Source of the DNA: an endosymbiont of Escarpia spicata
GTDB lineage: Bacteria > Pseudomonadota > Gammaproteobacteria > Chromatiales > Chromatiaceae
Assembly (NCBI GenBank): GCA_003349915.1
Contig: QFXE01000005.1
Location: 372,001 to 436,000, forward strand
Direction: 5' to 3'
DNA: 64,000 nt
The position numbers and the translations under genes were made by a program. Below the pieces are notes generated by a model that saw only the letters and a program-made list of their open reading frames with translations, ran no database searches and was not told where the DNA came from. This document shows, one piece after another, positions 54,501 through 61,941 of the stretch (the stretch's first letter is position 1; the number at the start of each line of letters is the position of its first letter).

Positions 54501-55052
54501 CTTCTTGTCACCGGGAACCGGCAACCCACCATCGGCAATATGAAAAGAACCCTTGGTGGTCCGGCGATCGCTGGCGGGATTGTGCAGCACACCCTGCTTT
54601 GCCCGGAAACTGTTGACGATATCCGAGTGGAACTCGTCCTCGCCCAACGGCAGGGAGAGCTCCCGGGCTACGCCATGCCTGTCAAGGATGAAGGTCATGG
54701 CGGGTAGCTTGGGCATCTCCCCTTCAGGAAGACCCTCAAGGTAACGTTCCAAAAATGACTGGATACGTTGATCAGCGGGACAGAGGTAGTCGGTGAGCAA
54801 CCGGTTCTTCTCCCGGTAACTCTTGAGCAGATCCTGGGCGGTGGAAAGAAACGCCTCATCTCCGCCGGCAACTGTGGGCTGACCCGAAGATGCCAGTTTC
54901 AGGTTGATATAGAGCTGTAGCTTTTTGCTCTCTTCTTCCGGATCTACCGGAGTATCTTTAAGACCGAGGGAACGCTCGAAGTCCATGACTTCTCCAAATC
55001 TGTTAACCGCGCGCATCCTGCCCGAAGCGGCGCCCAGATTCAAGTCTGTCAC
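51519..55052 (-). CDS. Putative PPi-type phosphoenolpyruvate carboxykinase
   Basis: An 1177-residue cytoplasmic protein that I place in the PPi-dependent PEP carboxykinase family (EC 4.1.1.38), known from Propionibacterium, Actinomyces and Entamoeba, which are about this size and interconvert oxaloacetate plus PPi with PEP, Pi and CO2. Supporting sequence: a P-loop-like STVSGGGKSEISKS (508-521) where GTP-type enzymes have their kinase loop, the YYGYCKKEVKTQIGFAANL block (356-374) like the metal and substrate site YGGN region, and FVDELQVDLDRVQEIYDRDY after the loop. There is no nucleotide-specific motif. The family call rests on recall of these motifs and on length; a search would settle it. 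No operon partners. Confidence 0.65.
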   Translation of the reverse strand: MTDLNLGAASGRMRAVNRFGEVMDFERSLGLKDTPVDPEEESKKLQLYINLKLASSGQPTVAGGDEAFLSTAQDLLKSYREKNRLLTDYLCPADQRIQSFLERYLEGLPEGEMPKLPAMTFILDRHGVARELSLPLGEDEFHSDIVNSFRAKQGVLHNPASDRRTTKGSFHIADGGLPVPGDKKVVPKRCFAFMLTAAMNPPDELLQIPFTSALEEQAKMFVSLLLRPTVCPEIPGQDSEKSMEIRFFAPGNLVSNLDFVESIFGNGGSPLLPEFDSALDVDHWTGQTGCVILAPHLTQLTKKSVGLPHFDDASERQRAEGMCWQSEDERYNDGQAFKITARDESGVIVTILADNYYGYCKKEVKTQIGFAANLFGLSEEEHAGGALAFPRRNHGIEYGVDSTTREPGYSFQDVLERYGDIMNLQPEGHGIDKRFPDVIYVPQDLRMDLQEQSIAFLRDGESHVIRLQPGKIYIQPNGYKIEMQKHPDAPSWRLIGTDPEGTFCHKPSTVSGGGKSEISKSLDDAVIYGPLFVDELQVDLDRVQEIYDRDYSDRLKSSFESVDRDPSRKPLSMERSLGSFIKLMTPSPSYTDEYNAWLESIPPRILALAFVIKRFYRPFWGTNWRKYISVDEIDGAAGHELKLLDRRIIASYLRVGFDERGEWRIFKVRQDFIAADKIQMEDDITTSVVVRAKSLDDCRCGYDNDRSVKLTANCEYRLFQRPDDAVIPGFDKQTEFDMSQPGNFLANFEPLNGEKLTEVVEDVLNLCNFTQPMRELLTGAHEAQSGYVVSSAHPRLVDGKPSKNPRYLQTRQDMVEPIRAYVAEIGARFHRKLPLGKKVCHPVDAVLAGRRNNPPEQGIRSLAVYNPIHYQELPELFMDFVCSLTGKSPSTTGAGSEGALTKGPFNALRATADLNNALVSFILTGYPGFSSSAGYVGPNVRVAHDISLLIPEVWARLDEHERDPAYLIENGYLEPLEDFEHNGHQVLASRLGYRITDRFVHGFLGKIFDNANTVLTESILKPELQGLDVFADGINNIIEAQQRVAQQYLDDGSIEDACPPLKAVLHIMAKGEYEGKAVHDPEIRAMFTSDYLLASDWYQARLRLKQVREITLWERHVDYLQDFLSRPGYADVAEKMGIGSRLEAAEARLAAVRSDDYLRSLVGTIGADPLRPAGTPA

Positions 55053-55222
55053 CTCTCAAACCGGGCCGACACACACCCTAAAAATAAGTTTTTTATATTA
55101 AAAAACAATATGTTAAAGAAATATCGCCTGATTATTCCAGGCATTCAAAAAGTCTTTGAAATCTTTCATCACCTAAGGCGAACAAGAGTAAACCGAGCAG
55201 AAATACCTACCAAGTGATGCCT

Positions 55223-55666
55223 TTACTTAGCTGCCGATTGCATACAGCTATCCATCTCGGCGCTGCTGGCACTCTTTCCCAAACAGCCTTTTATCGCCTC
55301 GCTCCGCTTGATCGACATGTTCAGATCTTTCACCATCTGAACCTTCATTTCCGGACTCCACTCGATATCCTTCGGGTCTGGCGCGAGCGGTGGTTTGCCG
55401 TGAGAACTCTCCTTGCCTCCCCCAATGGAGCGCATGGCCTGCTCTCTGGCCTTGGTCATAATGGCAACACACTTCATCAGGTCATCTTTGCTGGCGGTTC
55501 TCTCCAAACAGGTCAGGGTCTTTTTCATCGCAGGGATGCTCGTCTCCATCACAGGAAGCATCCTCTGTTTTGCCATCTTGAACATCTGTTCCTTGTCCAT
55601 CTGTCCCTGCGGGGACTGCGCAAAGACCATCGCCGGCAGCAGCAAAATCGGTAGCAGACATTTCAT
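55223..55666 (-). CDS. Secreted protein of unknown function with conserved Cys pairs
   Basis: A 147-residue protein with a signal peptide (MKCLLPILLLPAMVFAQSP, cleavage after Ala16). The mature part is helical and Met/Lys-rich, with Cys at TLTCLERT and LMKCVAIM, and at IKGCLGKS and MDSCMQSA. The two pairs, 12-13 residues apart, suggest two helical hairpins held by disulfides in the periplasm. The middle (SSHGKPPLAPDPKDIEW) is a flexible linker. I do not recognise a family. It lies upstream of the PPi-type PEPCK on the same strand with a 170-bp AT-rich gap that probably holds its own promoter. Confidence 0.7.
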   Translation of the reverse strand: MKCLLPILLLPAMVFAQSPQGQMDKEQMFKMAKQRMLPVMETSIPAMKKTLTCLERTASKDDLMKCVAIMTKAREQAMRSIGGGKESSHGKPPLAPDPKDIEWSPEMKVQMVKDLNMSIKRSEAIKGCLGKSASSAEMDSCMQSAAK

Positions 55667-55779
55667 TGGCTTCTCCTGGGATTATTGGGACGGCCATACT
55701 ACCCTATTCTGCAACGGGAGGCTTTTGTGCATTGCCTTCGCTGCCCAGCGACCATCTCATTGGGCGAGGAGCAGAATTC

Positions 55780-56142
55780 CTATCTCGCGCAGTCAAGCAA
55801 CATACCGGATATTCCTTCAGCACCACCCAGATAGGGAGCAATCCTGATCCTGACCCCTGGATGCTTGCGTTGGGTAACCTCCACCTCCTGTGGAATATCG
55901 AGACTCACATGCCGGCCCGCGGAGAGGAAATAGGGCAGCACGATCACCTCTTCCGCGCCCTCGGTGATGCACTGCTCGATCCCTGTAGGAATGGAGGGGT
56001 CGGCAAGTTCCAGGAAGGCGCAAATCACAGAATGGTAGCTACTTCCCGCCTCTGCTCTCACCCGCTCCGTCAGCCGCCGGATCTCCTCGTTGGAGGCTTC
56101 CCGGCGACTGCCGTGCGCCACAATCAGCAGCGCCCGGTTCAC
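55780..56142 (-). CDS. cbiX: Small CbiX-type sirohydrochlorin chelatase
   Basis: A 120-residue single-domain chelatase (CbiX-S / SirB-like) that inserts Co or Fe into sirohydrochlorin. Start GTG at 56140-56142, overlapping the pepN stop (GTGA). Active-site His in LLIVAHGSRREASNEEI, a second His in YFLSAGRHVSLDIPQEV. The family works as homodimers. Siroheme is needed by the dissimilatory sulfite reductase whose cluster lies 4 kb away, so iron insertion is a reasonable role; cobalt for B12 is the alternative. Coupled to pepN by position only. Confidence 0.87.
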   Translation of the reverse strand: MNRALLIVAHGSRREASNEEIRRLTERVRAEAGSSYHSVICAFLELADPSIPTGIEQCITEGAEEVIVLPYFLSAGRHVSLDIPQEVEVTQRKHPGVRIRIAPYLGGAEGISGMLLDCAR

Positions 56143-58790
56143 TTGACCTCCAGGCTCTTGGAAGCAATCTCGAAGAGATCCCGTGAGATATCCGGCGTAG
56201 CGAGCACCCGTTGAAATTCGCGCTTCATCAACGTCTGACGCACCTCGTCATAACGCCGCCAGCGGGCCATGATGCGCATCATGCGGGCTGCAACCTGGGG
56301 GTTAAGCCGGTCCAGTTCCAGGACCCTGTCACTCAGAAAGCGGTAACCGGAGCCATCCAGCGCATGAAAGCTGGTGATATTGCCACTGCAAAAGGCGCCG
56401 ATCAGACTGCGCACCTTATTGGGGTTCTGCATGGAGAAGGCTGGATGGGTCATCAAACGCTTCACGACATCCAGTGTCGAGGGTAATCGGGAGAGCGCCT
56501 GTACCGAGAACCATTTGTCCATCACCAGCAGATCGTCCCGCCAGCGAGTTTCGAATGCCGCAAGGGCGGCCCCTCTCTCAGGAGAGTCGGTGTTGGTCAG
56601 CCCCGAGAGTGCCGCCATGACATCGGTCATGTTGTGCGACGCCTCGAACTGGGCCATGCAAAGATCACGGATAGCCTGCTCATCGAGCAGCATGAGATAA
56701 CCGAGACAGACATTCTTCAGGCTGCGGCGGGCGATGGCGGCGGAACCGATGGTGTAAACACCCGATTCTGTATTGGCATGGTAGACCTCGAGCAGCGAGG
56801 TTTTCAGCGCCACGGCAAGTTGTCGTTTCACTGCCTCCCGCGCTATATGGATACCATCGACATCCACCTCCGCCATCTGATCACCCAGCAGGGATTCAGA
56901 CGGGAGGATCAGTACCTCGGCCAGCAACGCCTTATCGGCCTGCTGGTCGGTCAGTGCCTTATGAAAGGCATCGATAAATCCTTGCGGCACCTCCAATTTG
57001 TTCCCTGCACGATATGCATCCAGAAGCTGCAGGATAATGCGCTGGGCCAGTGTCTGGGCGGCATCCCAACGGTTGAAGTCATCGTTGTCATGGGCCATCA
57101 GGAACATCAGTTCCGCATCGCTGTAACCAGAATCGATCTTGACCGGCGCAGAGAGTCCCCGCAACAGTGAAGGCACCGGTCTGGATGGCACATTGATGAA
57201 ATGAAAAGTCTCTACTGCCTGGCGCAACTCAAGGAGCCGTGTCCCTCCACCTGGCTCCACCTCACCCTTCAACTGCAGTGGAATATCTGCTCCCATCTCA
57301 TCGAGCAGCCCTAGGGCCAGGGGGATGTGAAACGGAGGCTTGCTCTTCTGTCCACGTGTGTCGGGACAGTGCTGGGTGACCTGCAGACTGTAGACCTGTG
57401 CAGCGACATCGTAATCCGCCTCCACCCGCAGTTCAGGGGTACCGGCAAGACTGTACCAGTGCTTGAATTGAGAGAGATCCCGTCCACCGGCATCTTCCAT
57501 ACATCGCACAAAATCCTCAGTAGTGACCGCTTGGCCGTCATGCCGTTCAAAATAGAGGTCGGTGGCCTTGCGGTAGTCAGCTTCGCCCAGCAGATTGTGC
57601 TGCATGCGCACCACCTCGGCACCCTTCTCATAGACAGTCACGGTGTAGAAATTGTTGATCTCCATATAGGCATCGGGACGGATCGGGTGGGCCATGGGAC
57701 CGGCATCCTCGGCAAACTGATGAGCGCGCAGCAGCCGCACATCCTCAATGCGCTTGACGCCCCGGGAGCCCATGTCCGCTGAAAACTCCTGGTCCCGAAA
57801 CACTGTCAGCCCCTCTTTCAGGCTGAGCTGAAACCAATCCCGGCAGGTGATGCGATTACCGGTCCAATTATGGAAATATTCGTGGGCGATGACCCCTTCG
57901 ATACCCTGAAAATCACGGTCGGTGGCACTGTCTGGGCGGGCCAACACGAACTTGGAATTGAAAACATTGAGGCCTTTGTTCTCCATCGCCCCCATGTTGA
58001 AGTCGTTGACCGCCACGATCATGTAGATGTCCAGATCATACTCACGACCGTAGTGCTGCTCATCCCAGGCCATGGCGTGTTTCAGGGATTGCACGGCATG
58101 ATCGCACTTCTCGATATTTTCCGGTTCCACGTAGATGCGCAGATCCACCTCGCGTCCCGAAATGGTGGTATAGCTGTCTTGAATAAAGCGCAGATCACCC
58201 GCCACCAGGGCAAAAAGATAGCAGGGTTTGGGAAATGGGTCTTCCCAGCGAACCCGGTGGCGACCTTGGTCGAGTTCCTCTTCCTGAACCCGGTTGCCAT
58301 TGGAGAGCAGTACCGGATAGCGCTTTCTGTCAGCACTGATAGTGGTACTGAAGCGGGCCATAACATCGGGCCGGTCAGGAAAATAGGTGATACGGCGAAA
58401 CCCTTCGGCCTCGCATTGAGTACAGAACATGCCACCAGAGCGATAGAGCCCTTCCAGGGCAGTATTCTCCTGGGGGCGTATCAACACACAGGTTTCCAGT
58501 TCAAACTGTTCAAGTGGATTTTCGATGGTCAGGGATGTGTCATCCAGCCGATAGGCATCGACCCCCAGCACAGCATCATCGAGCCGCACGGACTCCAGCT
58601 CCAGCAGTTCACCATTCAACAGGAAAGCGCGCTCGTCGCCTTCAAAGGCAGGGTTGCGGCGTACCTTCAGACGACTCTCAACGCGAGCGTAGTCCTCGTG
58701 GAGATCTAAATTCAGGTCGACCTGATCCACCAGATAAGCCGGTGGCAAATAGTCCTTCAAATGGATGGTAACAGGGGTATCGGAGCGCAT
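56139..58790 (-). CDS. pepN: Aminopeptidase N (M1 family)
   Basis: Zinc aminopeptidase that removes N-terminal residues from peptides. 883 residues from the ATG at 58788-58790 (MRSDTPVTIHLKDYLPPAYLVDQVDL), the conserved start in gammaproteobacteria; the frame is open 32 codons upstream. Motifs: substrate-binding GAMEN in FNMGAMENKGLNVFNS and the zinc site HEYFHNW with the downstream Glu in LKEGLTVFRDQEFSAD. The C-terminal helical superhelix is complete. Cytoplasmic by its lack of signal peptide. Overlaps cbiX by 3-4 bp. Confidence 0.97.
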   Translation of the reverse strand: MRSDTPVTIHLKDYLPPAYLVDQVDLNLDLHEDYARVESRLKVRRNPAFEGDERAFLLNGELLELESVRLDDAVLGVDAYRLDDTSLTIENPLEQFELETCVLIRPQENTALEGLYRSGGMFCTQCEAEGFRRITYFPDRPDVMARFSTTISADRKRYPVLLSNGNRVQEEELDQGRHRVRWEDPFPKPCYLFALVAGDLRFIQDSYTTISGREVDLRIYVEPENIEKCDHAVQSLKHAMAWDEQHYGREYDLDIYMIVAVNDFNMGAMENKGLNVFNSKFVLARPDSATDRDFQGIEGVIAHEYFHNWTGNRITCRDWFQLSLKEGLTVFRDQEFSADMGSRGVKRIEDVRLLRAHQFAEDAGPMAHPIRPDAYMEINNFYTVTVYEKGAEVVRMQHNLLGEADYRKATDLYFERHDGQAVTTEDFVRCMEDAGGRDLSQFKHWYSLAGTPELRVEADYDVAAQVYSLQVTQHCPDTRGQKSKPPFHIPLALGLLDEMGADIPLQLKGEVEPGGGTRLLELRQAVETFHFINVPSRPVPSLLRGLSAPVKIDSGYSDAELMFLMAHDNDDFNRWDAAQTLAQRIILQLLDAYRAGNKLEVPQGFIDAFHKALTDQQADKALLAEVLILPSESLLGDQMAEVDVDGIHIAREAVKRQLAVALKTSLLEVYHANTESGVYTIGSAAIARRSLKNVCLGYLMLLDEQAIRDLCMAQFEASHNMTDVMAALSGLTNTDSPERGAALAAFETRWRDDLLVMDKWFSVQALSRLPSTLDVVKRLMTHPAFSMQNPNKVRSLIGAFCSGNITSFHALDGSGYRFLSDRVLELDRLNPQVAARMMRIMARWRRYDEVRQTLMKREFQRVLATPDISRDLFEIASKSLEVK

Positions 58791-59093
58791 GTGTAGTCCA
58801 GGAAATCGTTCAAGGCGCTCCATGTTATAGCCAAACCGAAGAATCTTAAAACCCACCGCCGGTAAAGTTCTTCTGCACTGCCGCATAAAACCATTCTAAT
58901 GTCATGGTGTTCGTGGAACTCTGCTGATGTGGCTGTTAAGATTGAGGCATTAAATGAAACAATGCTTTTTTCAATGATTTGCTGAAGACTCAAAGAGTTA
59001 CATAACAATTTCTGAAAATCATCTCTGCCCCGTCGCCCTTTCCATCAGGGTCCGGAGTCTTGCTGATCACTTTTACCAAGAGGAATTTACCCC
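58791..59093. other. Intergenic region between pepN and grxC, 303 bp
   Basis: Divergent gap. I see no RNA gene, repeat or reliable coding frame. The end AAGAGGAATTTACCCC before grxC holds its ribosome-binding site. It must carry promoters for both genes, but I cannot point to strong ones. Confidence 0.6.
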
Positions 59094-59357
59094 ATGCCTA
59101 AAGTGGTGATGTATACCACGGCGGTCTGCCCCTATTGCGTACGCGCCAAGTTCATGCTGAAAAACAAGCAGGTGGACTACGAGGAGATCCGCATCGATAC
59201 CGACCACGAAGCGATGCAGGTCATGATGCAACGCAGTCGGCGCAACACAGTGCCGCAGATCTTCATCGACGAGTACCATGTCGGCGGTTATGACGATATG
59301 GCCGCCCTCGAAATGGCTGGTCGCCTGGACGAACTGCTCGGTGTGGCGGAAAGCTGA
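59094..59357 (+). CDS. grxC: Glutaredoxin 3
   Basis: Small thiol-disulfide oxidoreductase using glutathione. 87 residues; active site CPYC in YTTAVCPYCVRAKFML, the cis-Pro in NTVPQIFIDEYHVGGYDDMAAL and the GG pair for glutathione binding. RBS AGAGGA lies 9 bases before the ATG. hslR follows after 5 bp. Confidence 0.97.
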   Translation: MPKVVMYTTAVCPYCVRAKFMLKNKQVDYEEIRIDTDHEAMQVMMQRSRRNTVPQIFIDEYHVGGYDDMAALEMAGRLDELLGVAES

Positions 59358-59362
59358 TCCGC

Positions 59363-59761
59363 ATGAATGAAACGGCAGGCAAGGTTCGGCTCGACAAATG
59401 GCTGTGGGCAGCTCGCTTTTTCAAGACTCGTCAACTCGCCTGCGAAGCAATCAACGGCGGCAAAGTACATCTCAATGGCCAACGCACAAAACCTGGCCGT
59501 GAGGTCAAGATCGGTTCACATCTGCAGATTCATAAAGGCTCTCTTGAATGGGATGTGGAGGTACGGGTACTGGCCTCAAAACGACGTCCCGCCAGGGAGG
59601 CACTTGAATTCTACGAAGAGTCGGCAGATAGTGAACAGCAGCGGCAGAAGATTACCGAAGAGCAGCGTTTGCAGCGTGCCATGGAACCACGGCCCGTTCG
59701 TGGCAAAATGAACAAGAAAGATCGCCGTATGATCCATCGTTTTACCAACAAGGGGACCTGA
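59363..59761 (+). CDS. hslR: Hsp15-like S4-domain RNA-binding protein
   Basis: A 132-residue protein with an N-terminal S4 RNA-binding domain (VRLDKWLWAARFFKTRQLACEAINGGKVHLNGQRTKPGREVKIG) and a basic C-terminal tail (KRRPAREALEFYEESAD...KMNKKDRRMIHRFTNKGT). Hsp15 binds free 50S subunits carrying a nascent chain. In one transcript with grxC and the following Cys-containing gene by spacing. Confidence 0.95.
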   Translation: MNETAGKVRLDKWLWAARFFKTRQLACEAINGGKVHLNGQRTKPGREVKIGSHLQIHKGSLEWDVEVRVLASKRRPAREALEFYEESADSEQQRQKITEEQRLQRAMEPRPVRGKMNKKDRRMIHRFTNKGT

Positions 59762-59768
59762 AGCCAGT

Positions 59769-60227
59769 ATGGACCAGGATGCATACCATCGCACTTACCG
59801 GGAGATCAACGACCGTTACTGCCCCTTCGAGCGGAGCATCCTGAACGATAAATGCAGCTGCGGTGAGTCAAAGCGATTCTACCTGGCGGAGCGTGTCGGG
59901 GTGCATTGTGAATCAGACCAGGGACAGGCCCAATGCATGGAACTGCTCGAACTGCTCCGTCATCACGCCCGCTTTGCACTGAAATCCAATGACCGGAACG
60001 CAACACTGCCTCATGGCCAGGCGATGCGCCTGCAGGTCGGTGGAGTACGTGGACTGTTTTCCGAGATCTATCCGGAAGAACCGGTGCCCGAGCCGGTTGG
60101 CGACATATTCACACTGGTCAGCAGTGCCATCAAAAAATTCAATTCTCTGGATGAATTGCCGTTCCAACCCATCATTCAGCAGGTTGCCGCCTATCGAGGG
60201 CGCCAGCGATCAAAACCCAATAAATAA
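59769..60227 (+). CDS. Conserved-looking Cys-containing protein of unknown function
   Basis: A 152-residue protein starting MDQDAYHRTYREINDRYCPFERSIL. Cysteines cluster near the N-terminus: Cys18 (RYCPFE), Cys29 and Cys31 (DKCSCGES), Cys47 (VHCES) and Cys56 (AQCMEL), a pattern suitable for an Fe-S cluster or zinc. The middle contains LPHGQAMRLQVGGVRGLFSEIYPEEPVP, and the end is amphipathic helix plus a basic tail. It begins 7 bp after hslR. I do not recognise a named family. The dsrS gene is convergent. Confidence 0.7.
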   Translation: MDQDAYHRTYREINDRYCPFERSILNDKCSCGESKRFYLAERVGVHCESDQGQAQCMELLELLRHHARFALKSNDRNATLPHGQAMRLQVGGVRGLFSEIYPEEPVPEPVGDIFTLVSSAIKKFNSLDELPFQPIIQQVAAYRGRQRSKPNK

Positions 60228-60228
60228 T

Positions 60229-60287
60229 GTAGGGTGCGCCATGCGCACCAGAACGAGCAGCGATCAAGGTGCGCACGGCACACCCTA
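60229..60287. repeat. Paired REP repeats (GTAGGGTGCGC family), copy 4
   Basis: GTAGGGTGCGCCATGCGCACC (60229-60249) and GGTGCGCACGGCACACCCTAC (60267-60287) face each other across 17 bp. This is the same paired arrangement as 13470-13544. It lies between the convergent Cys-protein gene and dsrS, where it could end both transcripts. Confidence 0.8.
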
Positions 60288-60386
60288 CTTTGCCACATCC
60301 AAAGAAGCCACGCCCCATACCAACATCACCACGAACTCCTTAGTTATGAGAGAGGCCACCGGTTCTGCTTCGTTTGAAGCAACCTG

Positions 60387-61511
60387 CTACTTTCGTCCCC
60401 GCAGCACGTTTAGATATGCCATCAATGGTGTAAATACCGGTTCCAACTTACGGCGCATCAGAGAGCCGATCGCGTCAGAATGACTGAATACAGGACGCAC
60501 GACGCCATACCCCATGCCGGAAAAAATACGCATCGTCTTCAACTCTCCCGCCAACTCAGGCACTGCATCCAGGCAACTCTGAAAGGCGTGACTGCCGGCC
60601 TTTCCTGCAAGAAGTTGTTCCGCTTCCTCTTCCAGTGCTTCAAGGGTCAGATCGGGGTTTCCTTCAGGCCTCAGTGGCGTGAAATAGTCTCGCAGGACAT
60701 CAAGCAGCAGGGTAACAACCTCCTGATTCGCGGGCTTAGCCATCACCCGCCCGACTGTATCGATAAAGCTTTGGCCCGGAGCAGAGAGTATCTTCAACAC
60801 TATTTCAGCATAAGGGTTTCGGGCCTCTGCAAGCGCAACGAGCGAGCCTGCGTGGCTGTCCCGGTCACCACGCGGTTGCACCTGTTCCGGCAACTGATCC
60901 GGTATACTGGCAAGAAACCCGAGATAGTAGACAGATTTGCGACTGCAACGTTTCCATAACTTCTGCCTGACTTCATCCGAAACCAATCCCGGCTGAAGGA
61001 CGAGTTTCAGGCTTTCCACTATCATCTCCGGTTCAGTCTCAAAGGGGAGGTATTCGATCAGAAACTCCGCCAACTCAGCGCCCATCTCTCCGGCAACCAC
61101 AGCTGGATTGGCAAGCATACGCCGGGCATTCTCCGGCTCCTGACTGGACCACCAGGCCAGGCGCGCCAGCTCATCGGTCAGTCCATCGGCACAGGTGACG
61201 GCGACAACCGCTTCCGGTTCACCAAGCAGGAGCAGTTGCTCAAGATTTTCGCCCCGGGTCTGACCCATTCGGGTCCAGCGTTTGAGAAAAAGCGGGTAGC
61301 CACCGGGTGATCCCGTCGCATGACCGGACAGTAGTTCCCGCACCCGGTAAAGATATTGGTCGTCACGGCAGTTGGGATTGAGCTGAATCCTGGCCTCACC
61401 CTTGCCGGAGAGACCGTATAGCGTCATTGAAGACTCATTGATTCTGATGGCGCGGGGTTTAGTGGCAAGCAGCACATTCAGACGCAGCGCGTCTTCATTG
61501 GATAGATCCAT
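60387..61511 (-). CDS. dsrS: Sulfur oxidation protein DsrS
   Basis: Last gene of the reverse dsr cluster as in Allochromatium vinosum. 374 residues, cytoplasmic, mainly helical; no catalytic motif is evident (LSGHATGSPGGYPLFLKRWTRMGQ, VVTLLLDVLRDYFTPLRPEG). Its role in sulfur oxidation is not known in detail, and in the model organism it is dispensable. The assignment rests on gene order after dsrN-dsrR and on recall of the family. 97 bp separate it from dsrR. Confidence 0.85.
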   Translation of the reverse strand: MDLSNEDALRLNVLLATKPRAIRINESSMTLYGLSGKGEARIQLNPNCRDDQYLYRVRELLSGHATGSPGGYPLFLKRWTRMGQTRGENLEQLLLLGEPEAVVAVTCADGLTDELARLAWWSSQEPENARRMLANPAVVAGEMGAELAEFLIEYLPFETEPEMIVESLKLVLQPGLVSDEVRQKLWKRCSRKSVYYLGFLASIPDQLPEQVQPRGDRDSHAGSLVALAEARNPYAEIVLKILSAPGQSFIDTVGRVMAKPANQEVVTLLLDVLRDYFTPLRPEGNPDLTLEALEEEAEQLLAGKAGSHAFQSCLDAVPELAGELKTMRIFSGMGYGVVRPVFSHSDAIGSLMRRKLEPVFTPLMAYLNVLRGRK

Positions 61512-61608
61512 CAGAAGGTGGCTCCGGGAGTAGTTGGGTGCTTTTATCCTAACTAAAGGGGACGGGCGGTTTTGGCCTGGGCAGTACCGCTGTCCAATGA
61601 ATGGAGAA

Positions 61609-61941
61609 TCACTCCCCTTGATCGCTGTTCTCAGCTACAGGAGGAACATAGTTGGCGTCTTTCGGATTGATGAAGATGAATTGCTTCTCGCCATCTTCAG
61701 TCTCCACGTAATCCATGGTCGTTTCATTTAGCATCGGAACATATTCGGGCTCCATAACCAAATCGATGCCCTCTGAGATAAAGGTTATATCGTCATCCTT
61801 TACCTCGTCGAATCCCATCAGATAGTCAAATGCCCCATCTTCCTTTTTACGAGTTGCAAAACGTAGCACCATACCCTCCGTACCGCCCTGCTCTGCTGCC
61901 TGGGCAATCTGTTCAGCAGCCCTTTTGGTCAATTTAAACAT
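61609..61941 (-). CDS. dsrR: DsrR, A-type scaffold fold without cysteines
   Basis: 110-residue protein with the HesB/IscA fold: MFKLTKRAAEQIAQAAEQGGTEGMVLRFATRKKEDGAFDYLMGFDEV and the central VMEPEYVPMLNETTMDYVE. It contains no cysteine at all, whereas A-type iron-sulfur carriers need three. This matches the known DsrR of A. vinosum, where it affects dsr expression post-transcriptionally. It overlaps the end of dsrN by 8 bp. Confidence 0.93.
   Translation of the reverse strand: MFKLTKRAAEQIAQAAEQGGTEGMVLRFATRKKEDGAFDYLMGFDEVKDDDITFISEGIDLVMEPEYVPMLNETTMDYVETEDGEKQFIFINPKDANYVPPVAENSDQGE

Noticed and set aside
57870-58709. 279-codon plus-strand frame opposite pepN
   Set aside because: Shadow of pepN, whose zinc motif and length are normal.
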